Below, one piece after another: positions 1 to 7,039 of a stretch of 12,575 nucleotides of DNA (position 1 is the first letter of the stretch; each line of letters starts with the position of its first letter). Below the pieces are notes generated by a model. It was not told the DNA's origin and did no database searches. It worked only from the letters and a program-made list of their open reading frames with translations. Location: positions 1 through 12,575 of the forward strand of contig JALPXQ010000037.1 in assembly GCA_023271515.1 (NCBI GenBank), given 5' to 3'. Both the position numbers and the translations under genes were made by a program. This stretch comes from Dehalococcoidia bacterium. GTDB lineage: Bacteria; Chloroflexota; Dehalococcoidia; SZUA-161; SpSt-899.

Positions 1-93
1 GATGCCGGGGAGATACTGAAACACGACTTTTACAAACTCTATAGGCGGGAAACACGCGTCAGAACTGGCGATGAAGGCGAAAACGCTATCTAA
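1..93 (+). CDS. C-terminal end of probable P-II family nitrogen regulatory protein (partial)
   Basis: An open frame enters from the left edge and stops with TAA at 91-93, giving 30 residues. The end, RVRTGDEGENAI, matches the usual C-terminal tail of P-II proteins (GlnB/GlnK), which end in R-[IV]-R-T-G-x-x-G-x-x-A-[IL]. A DAGEI segment further upstream may correspond to the GDGKI motif before the last beta strand, but the spacing to RVRTG is about four residues longer than usual, so the match is imperfect. P-II proteins are small trimeric sensors of 2-oxoglutarate and ATP/ADP that control ammonium transport and nitrogen genes. The stop lies 17 bp before glnA, which suggests one operon and supports the call. 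With only 30 residues visible, another nitrogen-linked protein cannot be excluded. Confidence 0.55.
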   Translation, partial: DAGEILKHDFYKLYRRETRVRTGDEGENAI

Positions 94-96
94 ACG

Positions 97-105
97 AAAG
101 GAGGT
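97..105 (+). promoter_or_regulatory. Strong ribosome binding site of glnA
   Basis: AAAGGAGGT lies five bases before the ATG at 111. It fixes the glnA start, and its position just after the upstream stop indicates that glnA is translated from a message shared with the upstream gene. Confidence 0.8.
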
Positions 106-110
106 TTGAA

Positions 111-1452
111 ATGGTGACCAAAACCAAGGAGAAGAGCAAGGAATGTGTCCTCAAGATGGCAAAGGAGCACGATGTCAAGTTCATCAGGTTGTGGTTTACT
201 GACATCCTGGGGTTCCTCAAGAGCTTCGCCATCACGGTGGAGGAACTGGAGGCTGCCCTGGAGGATGGGATGGGTTTCGATGGTTCTTCTATCCAAGGGT
301 TTGCCCGCATCGATGAGAGTGATATGGTGGCTCTGCCCGACCCCGATACCTTTCAATTGCTCCCGTGGAGACCCACTGAGCACGCTGTAGCTCGGATGTT
401 CTGCGATATTCTAAAACCCGGTGGTGAGCCTTTTGAAGGCGACCCCAGGTATGTCTTGAAGAGAAACCTGAAACGGGCGGCGGACATGGGTTACACTTTC
501 TACGTCGGGCCGGAGCTGGAGTACTTCTACTTCCGAGACTCCAGGGGAACTGAGCCCTTGGACGCGGGAGGCTACTTCGATATGACCCCCCCTGGATGCA
601 GCCACTGACCTGCGACGGGAAACAGTTCTCACCCTGGAGGAGATGGGCATCGGTGTTGAGTATTCCCACCACGAGGTTGCCACCAGCCAGCATGAGATAG
701 ATATGAGATATACCGATGCACTCACCATGGCTGACAATGTAATGACCTATCGCCTGGTGGTCAAGCAAATAGCCCTGAAGCACGGGGTCTATGCCACCTT
801 CATGCCCAAGCCCGTCTTCGGCATCAATGGCAGTGGTATGCACGTCCACCAGTCGCTGTTCAAGGGTGACCGGAACGCCTTCTTTGACAGGGACGATGAG
901 TATCACCTGTCCAGGACGGGCAAGTACTATATCGCCGGGCTATTGAGGCATGCCCCTGAAATCACCTCGGTTACCAGCCAGTGGGTCAATTCTTACAAGC
1001 GGCTGGTTCCTGGTTATGAGGCACCGGTATACCTTTCCTGGGCGAGGCGCAACCGGTCCGACCTGATCCGGGTTCCCGAATATAGACCAGGCAAGGAAAA
1101 CGCCACCAGGATAGAGTTCAGGTCGCCCGACCCTGCCTGTAACCCTTACCTTGCCTTCAGCGTGATGCTGGCCGCCGGGCTGGAAGGAATTGAGAAGGAA
1201 TATCAAGTTCCAGACCCTGTGGAAGAAAACGTGTATGTGATGAGCGATGAGGAGAGGCAAAGGCGGGGGATAGGGACTCTGCCGGCCAGTCTCGGGGAGG
1301 CGATACAGCTCACTGAAAAGAGCGAGGTGGTGCGAAGAGCCCTCGGTGACCATGTCTTCGAAAACTTTATCAGGAACAAGAAGATCGAGTGGGATCAGTA
1401 CCGAACGCAGGTAACCGAGTATGAACTGAAGAAGTACCTGCCGACACTTTAG
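111..1452 (+). CDS. glnA: Glutamine synthetase type I (alpha), interrupted by a +1 frameshift
   Basis: This enzyme joins ammonia to glutamate with ATP to make glutamine in the cytoplasm. The reading frame from 111 stops at 606-608. Homology continues in the next frame from about 592 to the stop at 1450-1452. The break is a run of seven C (586-592) where six would restore TP-LDAATDLRRE. Joined, the protein is 446 aa, the normal GSI-alpha length. Visible motifs in joined numbering are the FDGSS loop (56-60), the metal-site GPELEY (133-138), EYSHHEVA (183-190), the ATP-site KPVFGINGSGMHVH (232-245), the NSYKRL flap (293-298) and RIEFRSPD (333-340). The region ENVYVMSDEER matches GSI-alpha enzymes such as Bacillus GlnA, not the adenylylated NLYDLP form. 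It is probably feedback regulated, not adenylylated. The gene is either truly broken or carries a sequencing or assembly error in the homopolymer. All catalytic regions are otherwise intact, which favours an error or a very recent mutation. Confidence 0.92.
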
Positions 1453-1550
1453 GCATCGATTTCCCCTCTCAGCCTTTGTCCCCCTCATCGCTCTCCGCGG
1501 CGAATGGTCATCCCCCATCCTTGAAAACCCCAGGGCATAACCGCTCCAGG

Positions 1551-1581
1551 GGGCATCAGGGGGAGAATCCCCCTGATGCCC
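1551..1581 (+). repeat. Perfect 14-bp inverted repeat with GAA triloop
   Basis: Arms gggcatcaggggga (1551-1564) and tccccctgatgccc (1568-1581) are exact reverse complements around a three-base loop. It lies about 100 bp after glnA and 7 bp before the -35 box of the nrpR promoter. It could act as a transcription terminator, but no T-run follows on either strand, so a classical intrinsic terminator is not supported. It could also be a REP-like dispersed palindrome or a protein binding site. Confidence 0.7.
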
Positions 1582-1587
1582 TTGCCC

Positions 1588-1617
1588 TTGACAGAGCGTC
1601 TATCGTGGCGGTATAAT
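1588..1617 (+). promoter_or_regulatory. Sigma-70-type promoter of nrpR
   Basis: A perfect TTGACA (1588-1593) and a perfect TATAAT (1612-1617) are separated by 18 bp. Transcription would begin near 1624, about 60 bp before the nrpR start. The methanogen NrpR operator pattern GGAA-N6-TTCC was not seen nearby, so autoregulation is not shown by the sequence. Confidence 0.8.
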
Positions 1618-1683
1618 AGGTAATCAGTGGCCGACGGTAAACACTTGCCGTGTGCCCCGTAATCTGGATAGGATGAAGTTATC

Positions 1684-2685
1684 TTGATAGGCATTGAAAC
1701 TCAAGAGGTTGAAAGAAAGGTAATCTCTATTCTGAGGATACTGAGTGAGTCCACCGAGCCGGTGGGCGCTCGGGTCATCGCCCGGCATTTGAAAGAGGGC
1801 GGTGTCGAACTCAGCGAGAGGGCGGTCAGGTATCACCTCAAACTGATGGACGAGCGAGGGCTCACTCAATTGGCAGGTAGGGATGGCAGGTTGATCACCA
1901 AGCAAGGAATCGAGGAACTGAAGAGTGCCCTGGTTCAGGACAAGGTCGGATTCGTTATATCCCGTATCGAGCTGCTGGCCTTCCGCACGGACTTCGACTG
2001 GAAAACCCGTACCGGCTCGATCCCCGTGAATATCTCCTTCTTCCCCAGAAAGGAGTTCAAGAGGGCAATTCAAGCAATGAGCCTGGCTTTCAAGGCTGGG
2101 CTCTGCGTCAGCGATCTAGTGGCGCTCGCCCAGGAAGGGGAGAGATTAGGTGAGCTTACAGTCCCTCAGGGGATGACCGGATTGGCCACAGTTTGCAGTA
2201 TTGTGGTTAATGGTGCCCTGCTTAAGGCCGGCGTCCCCATGGACTCCCGCTTCGGTGGCATCCTTGAGATTCGCAATCACCAGCCACTACGCTTTGTAGA
2301 ACTCATTCAATATGCCGGTTCCTCTCTCGATCCCTCGGAGGTTTTTATCAGGGGCAAGATGACCTCTGTGGGGCAGGCAGCCAGAGAGGGCAACGGGAAG
2401 ATACTGGCCAACTTTCGAGAGATACCGGCTATCTGCCGCCCGGTAGCTGAGGAGGTTGTGGCCGGGCTGGGAGGAGCCGGACTGGGGGGGCTGCTATTCA
2501 TGGGAAAGGCCAGCGACCCGGTATACGAAATCCCGGTGGAGCTTAACAAGATCGGAATGGTCCTCATCGGTGGGCTGAATCCGGTGGCTGCAGCGGAGGA
2601 GGCCGGCATCGAAGCAGAGAACCGGGCCATGAGCACCGTAATGGAGTATCGGAGCCTGATCAGATTCGAGGAGTTGGGAAGATGA
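1684..2685 (+). CDS. nrpR: NrpR-type nitrogen regulator (winged helix plus one sensor domain)
   Basis: This is a 333-aa transcriptional regulator. Residues about 9-72 form a winged-helix domain of the RNase R/NrpR type (ISILRILSE, then ERAVRYHLKLMDERGL). Residues about 80-325 form one NrpR regulatory domain (DUF128), with the typical TVCSIVVNGALLKAG and SRFGGILE stretches at 169-195. In methanogens NrpR represses glnA, nif and amt genes, and 2-oxoglutarate releases it. Some archaeal versions carry two sensor domains or split them over two proteins, and this one has a single copy. The start used is TTG at 1684, the best in-frame choice, with GGA-rich sequence (about 1667-1673) upstream. The nearby ATG at 1674 runs into a stop. 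It has its own promoter and lies between glnA and a glutamate-synthase-like gene, so nitrogen control is a strong inference. Its targets here are unknown. Confidence 0.88.
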   Translation: MIGIETQEVERKVISILRILSESTEPVGARVIARHLKEGGVELSERAVRYHLKLMDERGLTQLAGRDGRLITKQGIEELKSALVQDKVGFVISRIELLAFRTDFDWKTRTGSIPVNISFFPRKEFKRAIQAMSLAFKAGLCVSDLVALAQEGERLGELTVPQGMTGLATVCSIVVNGALLKAGVPMDSRFGGILEIRNHQPLRFVELIQYAGSSLDPSEVFIRGKMTSVGQAAREGNGKILANFREIPAICRPVAEEVVAGLGGAGLGGLLFMGKASDPVYEIPVELNKIGMVLIGGLNPVAAAEEAGIEAENRAMSTVMEYRSLIRFEELGR

Positions 2686-2780
2686 ACCACATAAGGATTA
2701 TACCCTGTCTGGATGTCGAAAGACAGGGGGTAAATTTCAGAGTGTCGGCCCACAGGGCCATAAGGTGTATTAGCTGCTAA
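2682..2780 (+). pseudogene. Short ORF resembling the HisF N-terminus, probable remnant
   Basis: A 32-codon frame begins with an ATG that overlaps the nrpR stop (ATGA), with GGGAAG just upstream as a possible ribosome site, and ends with TAA at 2778-2780. It reads MNHIRIIPCLDVERQGVNF and then 13 residues ending in CISC. The segment RIIPCLDV followed by GVNF matches the first beta strand of HisF (cyclase subunit of imidazole glycerol phosphate synthase), where about five residues such as GRVVK normally sit between the two blocks. The resemblance stops after GVNF in all frames. The simplest reading is the 5' remnant of a hisF once translationally coupled to nrpR and then deleted. A functional leader peptide or small protein cannot be excluded. 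Confidence 0.45.
2703..2728 (+). other. Stem-loop in the nrpR to glutamate synthase spacer
   Basis: ccctgtct (2703-2710) pairs exactly with agacaggg (2721-2728) around a 10-base loop. A second small hairpin follows, ggccc-aca-gggcc at 2747-2759. No T-run follows either. They may be RNA structures before the glutamate synthase gene, or just remnants of former coding sequence. Confidence 0.3.
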
Positions 2781-2795
2781 CCCGAAAAACGACAG

Positions 2796-2803
2796 AAGGA
2801 GGG
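2796..2803 (+). promoter_or_regulatory. Strong ribosome binding site of the glutamate synthase family gene
   Basis: AAGGAGGG sits five bases before the ATG at 2809 and supports that start. No convincing promoter was seen in 2686-2795, so the gene is probably transcribed from the nrpR promoter. Confidence 0.75.
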
Positions 2804-2808
2804 TAGAG

Positions 2809-4386
2809 ATGACACTGACAAGGTATAACGCAACAACCGCAACATCGACCAAGAACCGGACAGGTGCGGACTGGTGCCCGGTGAGCGGTATGTGCGTCAC
2901 CTGCGTAGAAGGCTGCGTCGGGATGTGCGAAATCGGTAGGAGCGCCTACCGGGGTCATGAGGTTCTCTACCCGCAACCATTCGGCATCATTACCACCGCA
3001 TCACAAAAAGACTACCCTGTTGATCTGTCCCATTTCAATATCATGGGAAGCGCGGTTGGTGCGGTCGGCATAGAAGCCGATTCGGATAAGGCTATCTTCC
3101 CCAACGTGAACCTCGAGACAAGGCTGGGACAGGGCGAGGGGATCAAGCTGCGGCTGCCATTTGTTATCCCCGGTCTGGGTTCAACTGATGTTGCCGGGAA
3201 GAACTGGGATGGTTTAGCCATCGGAGCAGCACTGACCGGCACACTGCTTACCATCGGTGAGAATGTCTGCGGAATGGACGTCAACTCCAGGGTAGAGAAG
3301 GGAAGAGTGATTCATTCACCTGACCTCGAGAGGCGGGTGAAACTTTATCAGGAATGGCAGCGTGATGGTTACGGCGCCATTGTCGTCCAGGCGAATGTTG
3401 AGGACAGCCGCCTTGGCGTGCTGGAGTATGCCATAGAGAAACTCGGGGTTAAGGTGGTAGAACTGAAGTGGGGACAGGGAGCCAAGGATATAGGTGGTGA
3501 GGTCAAGATCAACAGCCTGGAGAAGGCACAACTGCTTAAGAAACGAGGCTATATTGTTCTGCCTGACCCACTTGATCCGGCGCGGATAGACGAGTTCCAT
3601 AACGGCACCTTTACCGAATTCGAGAGGCACTCACGCGTTGGAATGGTTAGCGAGGAAGGCTTTCTTGAGACTGTGAGTCAATTGCGCAAGGTTGGCGCTA
3701 AATACATATCGCTGAAGACCGGCGCCTACCGGCCCGCCGATCTTGCTCGTGCAGTTAAGTTCTGTTCCCTGGCGAAAATCAACTATCTTACCGTTGATGC
3801 CGCCGGCGGTGGTACCGGTATGAGCCCCTGGCGGATGATGAACGAGTGGGGCATGCCCGGCATCGAATTATGGTCGCTGCTCTACCAGTACTGTAACCGG
3901 CTGGCAGAGAAAGGTGAATACGTGCCGGACATCGTACTGGCAGGGGGATACATTCTGGAGGATCAGATATTTAAGGGCCTGGCGCTAGGTGCTCCCTATG
4001 TGAAAGCAATAGGTATGGCAAGGTCTCCTATGGCTGCGGTTATGGTTGGTAAGACTCTCGGTAAAGCGATAGATGACGGTCAATCTCCTGTCTACCTGCG
4101 GCGATTTGGTAAGACAAGGGAGTCTGTCTTCGTTACCGCTGAGGCACTGAAAAGGGAGTATGGCAAGGATTATGAAAAGATTCCAACCTCGCCCATCGGA
4201 CTTTACACCTATTACGAGCGGCTCGCCCAGGGGCTGCGTCAGTTTATGGCCGGGAGCCGCAAGTTTGCTCTCAAGTTCATTGACCGCAGCGACATCGTCG
4301 CCCTGACTCGGCAGGCGGCAGAGATCTCGGGCATCGCCCATGTGATGGAGGCGGACAGTCAGGAGGCGGCAACGATTCTAGGATAA
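2809..4386 (+). CDS. FMN-binding glutamate synthase family protein (stand-alone synthase domain)
   Basis: This 525-aa protein matches the FMN-binding synthase domain of glutamate synthase (Glt_synthase/GltB central domain), which makes glutamate from 2-oxoglutarate and ammonia. Visible landmarks are NVCGMD (152-157), ELKWGQGAKDIGGE (218-231, like the KLSQGAKPGEGG motif), VDAAGGGTGMSP (329-340) and the FMN-phosphate region LAGGYILEDQIFKGLALGAPYV (377-398). There is no N-terminal glutamine amidotransferase domain. The C-x5-C-x4-C triad that holds the 3Fe-4S cluster in classical GOGAT is absent after residue 400, where GMARSPMAAVMVGK stands instead. The N-terminus carries five cysteines (23, 29, 32, 36, 40) that could bind an iron-sulfur cluster. 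Such stand-alone forms occur in archaea and anaerobic bacteria and may need partner subunits or free ammonia. The nrpR/glnA neighbourhood supports a nitrogen role, but the exact substrate is unproven. Confidence 0.85.
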   Translation: MTLTRYNATTATSTKNRTGADWCPVSGMCVTCVEGCVGMCEIGRSAYRGHEVLYPQPFGIITTASQKDYPVDLSHFNIMGSAVGAVGIEADSDKAIFPNVNLETRLGQGEGIKLRLPFVIPGLGSTDVAGKNWDGLAIGAALTGTLLTIGENVCGMDVNSRVEKGRVIHSPDLERRVKLYQEWQRDGYGAIVVQANVEDSRLGVLEYAIEKLGVKVVELKWGQGAKDIGGEVKINSLEKAQLLKKRGYIVLPDPLDPARIDEFHNGTFTEFERHSRVGMVSEEGFLETVSQLRKVGAKYISLKTGAYRPADLARAVKFCSLAKINYLTVDAAGGGTGMSPWRMMNEWGMPGIELWSLLYQYCNRLAEKGEYVPDIVLAGGYILEDQIFKGLALGAPYVKAIGMARSPMAAVMVGKTLGKAIDDGQSPVYLRRFGKTRESVFVTAEALKREYGKDYEKIPTSPIGLYTYYERLAQGLRQFMAGSRKFALKFIDRSDIVALTRQAAEISGIAHVMEADSQEAATILG

Positions 4387-4395
4387 TGGCCACGG

Positions 4396-6975
4396 TTAGC
4401 CTCCCGGATGCAAGATCAGCCGGTTAACGGCAGCCGCCTCGATATCCTCCCGTGTCCAGAGCATCGGATTGTACTCCATGTTGAGCCAGGTGTCGATCAT
4501 ATCGTCATAGTGCCGGCTGTAGGGATGACCGCTCTGACCGGTGGTATGGATGGCCACGCTTTGTGAGAGGTCGGCCAGGTCGATGATCATGCGCATGGAG
4601 GGCAAGGCGCTCACGGAGAAGTCACCGGCACCGGCATCCCACACTGTATTGTTCACAGTTCCTGTGCTGCCGCTGGTGGCAAATGGCCCACGGTTGACCA
4701 TATCCTCAATTAGTCCGATGCCACTCATCCCGAGAGGGGTGCTGACAAAGTAGGAAGTATGAAGCTCGCCCCACCTCCAATCATCGCGGTTTTTGCCAAG
4801 CGCGGCCACTGTGTTGGCGTAGCCCTCGCTGAACGAGCGAATCAGGATATCGTCACGGGTTTCGACCACCTCCTCGGTGGCAATGTAGTCCCACCAGGCG
4901 TTGTCTGGTTGTTCCATCAACAAGAATGTCGCCCATATCTCCCTGGAACCTCCCCTCACTTGGACATCCTCACCTAATTGGTCCATAAACAGGTAATGCA
5001 TCAATCTTGCCCAGAACTGGGCATAAAGTGCCGCTTGCGGGCTATCTATATCAAACCGGTAGTCCCATTCGAGCAGCCAGTCGCGGGCATTGGCCAGCTC
5101 AGGATTATCAAACCGCAAGCCGGCGAGATAAGGCATCAGTTCCTCAGCGCTGATCAGCTTATTGTCACCGAGAATGGACTGAAAACTGGCGATGGTATGC
5201 GGGGCTTTTTCTTCCAGCATCTTCACAATCCGCTGAGCGCGATAGCCGTAGTTCCACTCATGGCTGATGATGACCTGGTCTGGCCTCACGCCCAGTTGCC
5301 GGGCCAGTTGGTCATAGAATTCCAGTGGAACAACTGCCTGGTTGGCGGTGACGATATAGCCGCGTTCCGGGTTGAAGATGCGGGGCAGAAGTTCAAACGG
5401 GATGAATCCCTGCCATTCAAACTCGTCGGTCCAGCCTGGGGCAGGTAAGAGTCCACTGTGATTCTCGGCACGTATGGGAATACGACCGGTCATCTGATAT
5501 CCGATGTTGCCTTCCACATCGGCGTAAACGAAATTCTGCCCCGGGACATCCCAGTATTGCAGCGCGCCGCGGAATTCCTCCCAGTTGGTCGCCTTATTAA
5601 GCTCAACAATCGCCCTGAATAGCGTGCCGGGTTCTAGGGCTGTCCATCGCAACGCCAGTGGATCCTCATTGTTGAAGCCCAGGATCTTGCCGGTTTCCTC
5701 GTCCATCTGATTATCATTGATGATCGGGCCCAGATGCGTTTCGCGAACCAGGATGGTGATTGGCTCTTGGCCATCTCCGAAGAAAATGGTTTCCTCATGG
5801 AGGGTCATGTCGCGCCATTTCCCGTTCCACTCGTATTGGAGTGGATTATCGGGGTTGATCCGAATACGATACAGATCGTGCACATCGGGACCCACATTGG
5901 TCACCCCCCAGGCGATGTAGCCATTGTGCCCGATGACAACTCCCGGCGTGGCGGCGAACGTAAAGCCGGTCACGCTAAATGGAGACTCCCCGTTCGCAGG
6001 CCGGAGGTGCAGTCCTATCTGATACCAGATCGATGGTATCTGGATGCCCAGATGGGGGTCATTGGCCAGCAGCGGCATACCGCTTTCCGTCAGATCACCG
6101 CTGACCACCCAGTTATTGCTGCCAATTCCATAACCCTGACCGAACACTAAACTCATATCCGGCAAGATGCTTTTCGCAGTCAATGCATTGCTTCCCTGGG
6201 TAGCCGGCGGCCTGTCCAGCGAGCTGATGAGATTTGCCTCGGTGATGGACAGGTCCTCCGGCTGAACAATGGTGGGTTTCTTGCCGAATGGCCAGGGAGG
6301 CATTATCCATTGGTCGGTCATTTCCTCGCCGATGAGTTCATACAGGGTGGCGCGGGTCTCTTCCTCGCAGCGTCTGAAACCCAAAACCCAGCTCATAATC
6401 TTGGCAAATACCAGCGAGTCGGCGGGCGTCCACGGCTTGATCTCGAAGTTAATGCCGATCAACCCCAATATGCTATATTCCAGTGCGAGATCACCGGGAT
6501 CACGCCCCATGATATAGGCGTTGACGCCATCGGCAAAAGCCTGCAACTGAGCGATAGTTTCCTCGTCATAGAGTTCAACCTCCTGCTCTGCCACACGGCG
6601 CCAGCCAACGCTGCGGATAAAGATATCTGCCTGAAGCGTGTCATCACTCTTGCCGACCAGCTCCCCGATCCTGCCACTTCCGGCGTGGCGCCAGAACTCC
6701 ATCTGCCACCAGCGGTCCTGGGCCTGGGTGAACCCCTGGGCAAAGAACAGGTCATACATGTTCCTGGCATAGATGTGAGGGATGCCCCACTGATCGCGCA
6801 GGATCTCTACCGTATCGATCAGCCCGGCAACCCTGAGTTCTCCATCATGCTGTGGGAGTGGTCCTCGGGTCAGATCGTAGAAGAAGGCATAGCCACCAAT
6901 GAGAGCGAGTACCACAACAACTCCGACAACAAGCAAAACTAGGCGCAATATCTTCCTGGAGCGAGTTCTTTTCAT
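4396..6975 (-). CDS. Penicillin acylase (penicillin amidase) family Ntn hydrolase, membrane-anchored
   Basis: An 859-aa precursor of the penicillin amidase family, N-terminal-nucleophile enzymes that cleave amide bonds of penicillins, acyl-homoserine lactones or other N-acyl compounds. Residues 9-31 form one hydrophobic segment after a basic start (MKRTRSRK), so it is an uncleaved anchor or signal peptide and the enzyme works outside the membrane. The alpha-chain region spans about 35-260. Self-cleavage is expected before Ser286 in GIGSNNWVVSG, followed by LLANDPHL (302-309). Asn545 in GYIVTANQ fits the oxyanion-hole asparagine. AWGVTNVGPDVHDLY (355-369) and TTGQSGHPYSRHYDD (811-825) are also typical. 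Length is normal and the catalytic parts are intact. It follows glmS by 64 bp on the same strand, with a weak ribosome site (GAGG about 9 bases upstream), so it may be the operon's last gene. Its 3' end faces the glutamate synthase gene across 9 bp. The substrate cannot be read from sequence. Confidence 0.93.
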   Translation of the reverse strand: MKRTRSRKILRLVLLVVGVVVVLALIGGYAFFYDLTRGPLPQHDGELRVAGLIDTVEILRDQWGIPHIYARNMYDLFFAQGFTQAQDRWWQMEFWRHAGSGRIGELVGKSDDTLQADIFIRSVGWRRVAEQEVELYDEETIAQLQAFADGVNAYIMGRDPGDLALEYSILGLIGINFEIKPWTPADSLVFAKIMSWVLGFRRCEEETRATLYELIGEEMTDQWIMPPWPFGKKPTIVQPEDLSITEANLISSLDRPPATQGSNALTAKSILPDMSLVFGQGYGIGSNNWVVSGDLTESGMPLLANDPHLGIQIPSIWYQIGLHLRPANGESPFSVTGFTFAATPGVVIGHNGYIAWGVTNVGPDVHDLYRIRINPDNPLQYEWNGKWRDMTLHEETIFFGDGQEPITILVRETHLGPIINDNQMDEETGKILGFNNEDPLALRWTALEPGTLFRAIVELNKATNWEEFRGALQYWDVPGQNFVYADVEGNIGYQMTGRIPIRAENHSGLLPAPGWTDEFEWQGFIPFELLPRIFNPERGYIVTANQAVVPLEFYDQLARQLGVRPDQVIISHEWNYGYRAQRIVKMLEEKAPHTIASFQSILGDNKLISAEELMPYLAGLRFDNPELANARDWLLEWDYRFDIDSPQAALYAQFWARLMHYLFMDQLGEDVQVRGGSREIWATFLLMEQPDNAWWDYIATEEVVETRDDILIRSFSEGYANTVAALGKNRDDWRWGELHTSYFVSTPLGMSGIGLIEDMVNRGPFATSGSTGTVNNTVWDAGAGDFSVSALPSMRMIIDLADLSQSVAIHTTGQSGHPYSRHYDDMIDTWLNMEYNPMLWTREDIEAAAVNRLILHPGG

Positions 6976-7039
6976 CGTTATCTGCCTCTGTGATAATGTT
7001 GCAAAGGGGATACAGTGTATAGTGTAGGTTTGACCCCAT

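Noticed and set aside
289..906. Long minus-strand frame of 205 codons opposite glnA
   Set aside because: It is antisense to conserved glutamine synthetase motifs and its translation shows no recognisable domain. It is a shadow of the real gene.
4380..4400. Search for a bidirectional terminator between the convergent genes
   Set aside because: The gap is only 9 bp and no stem with a T-run is visible there.
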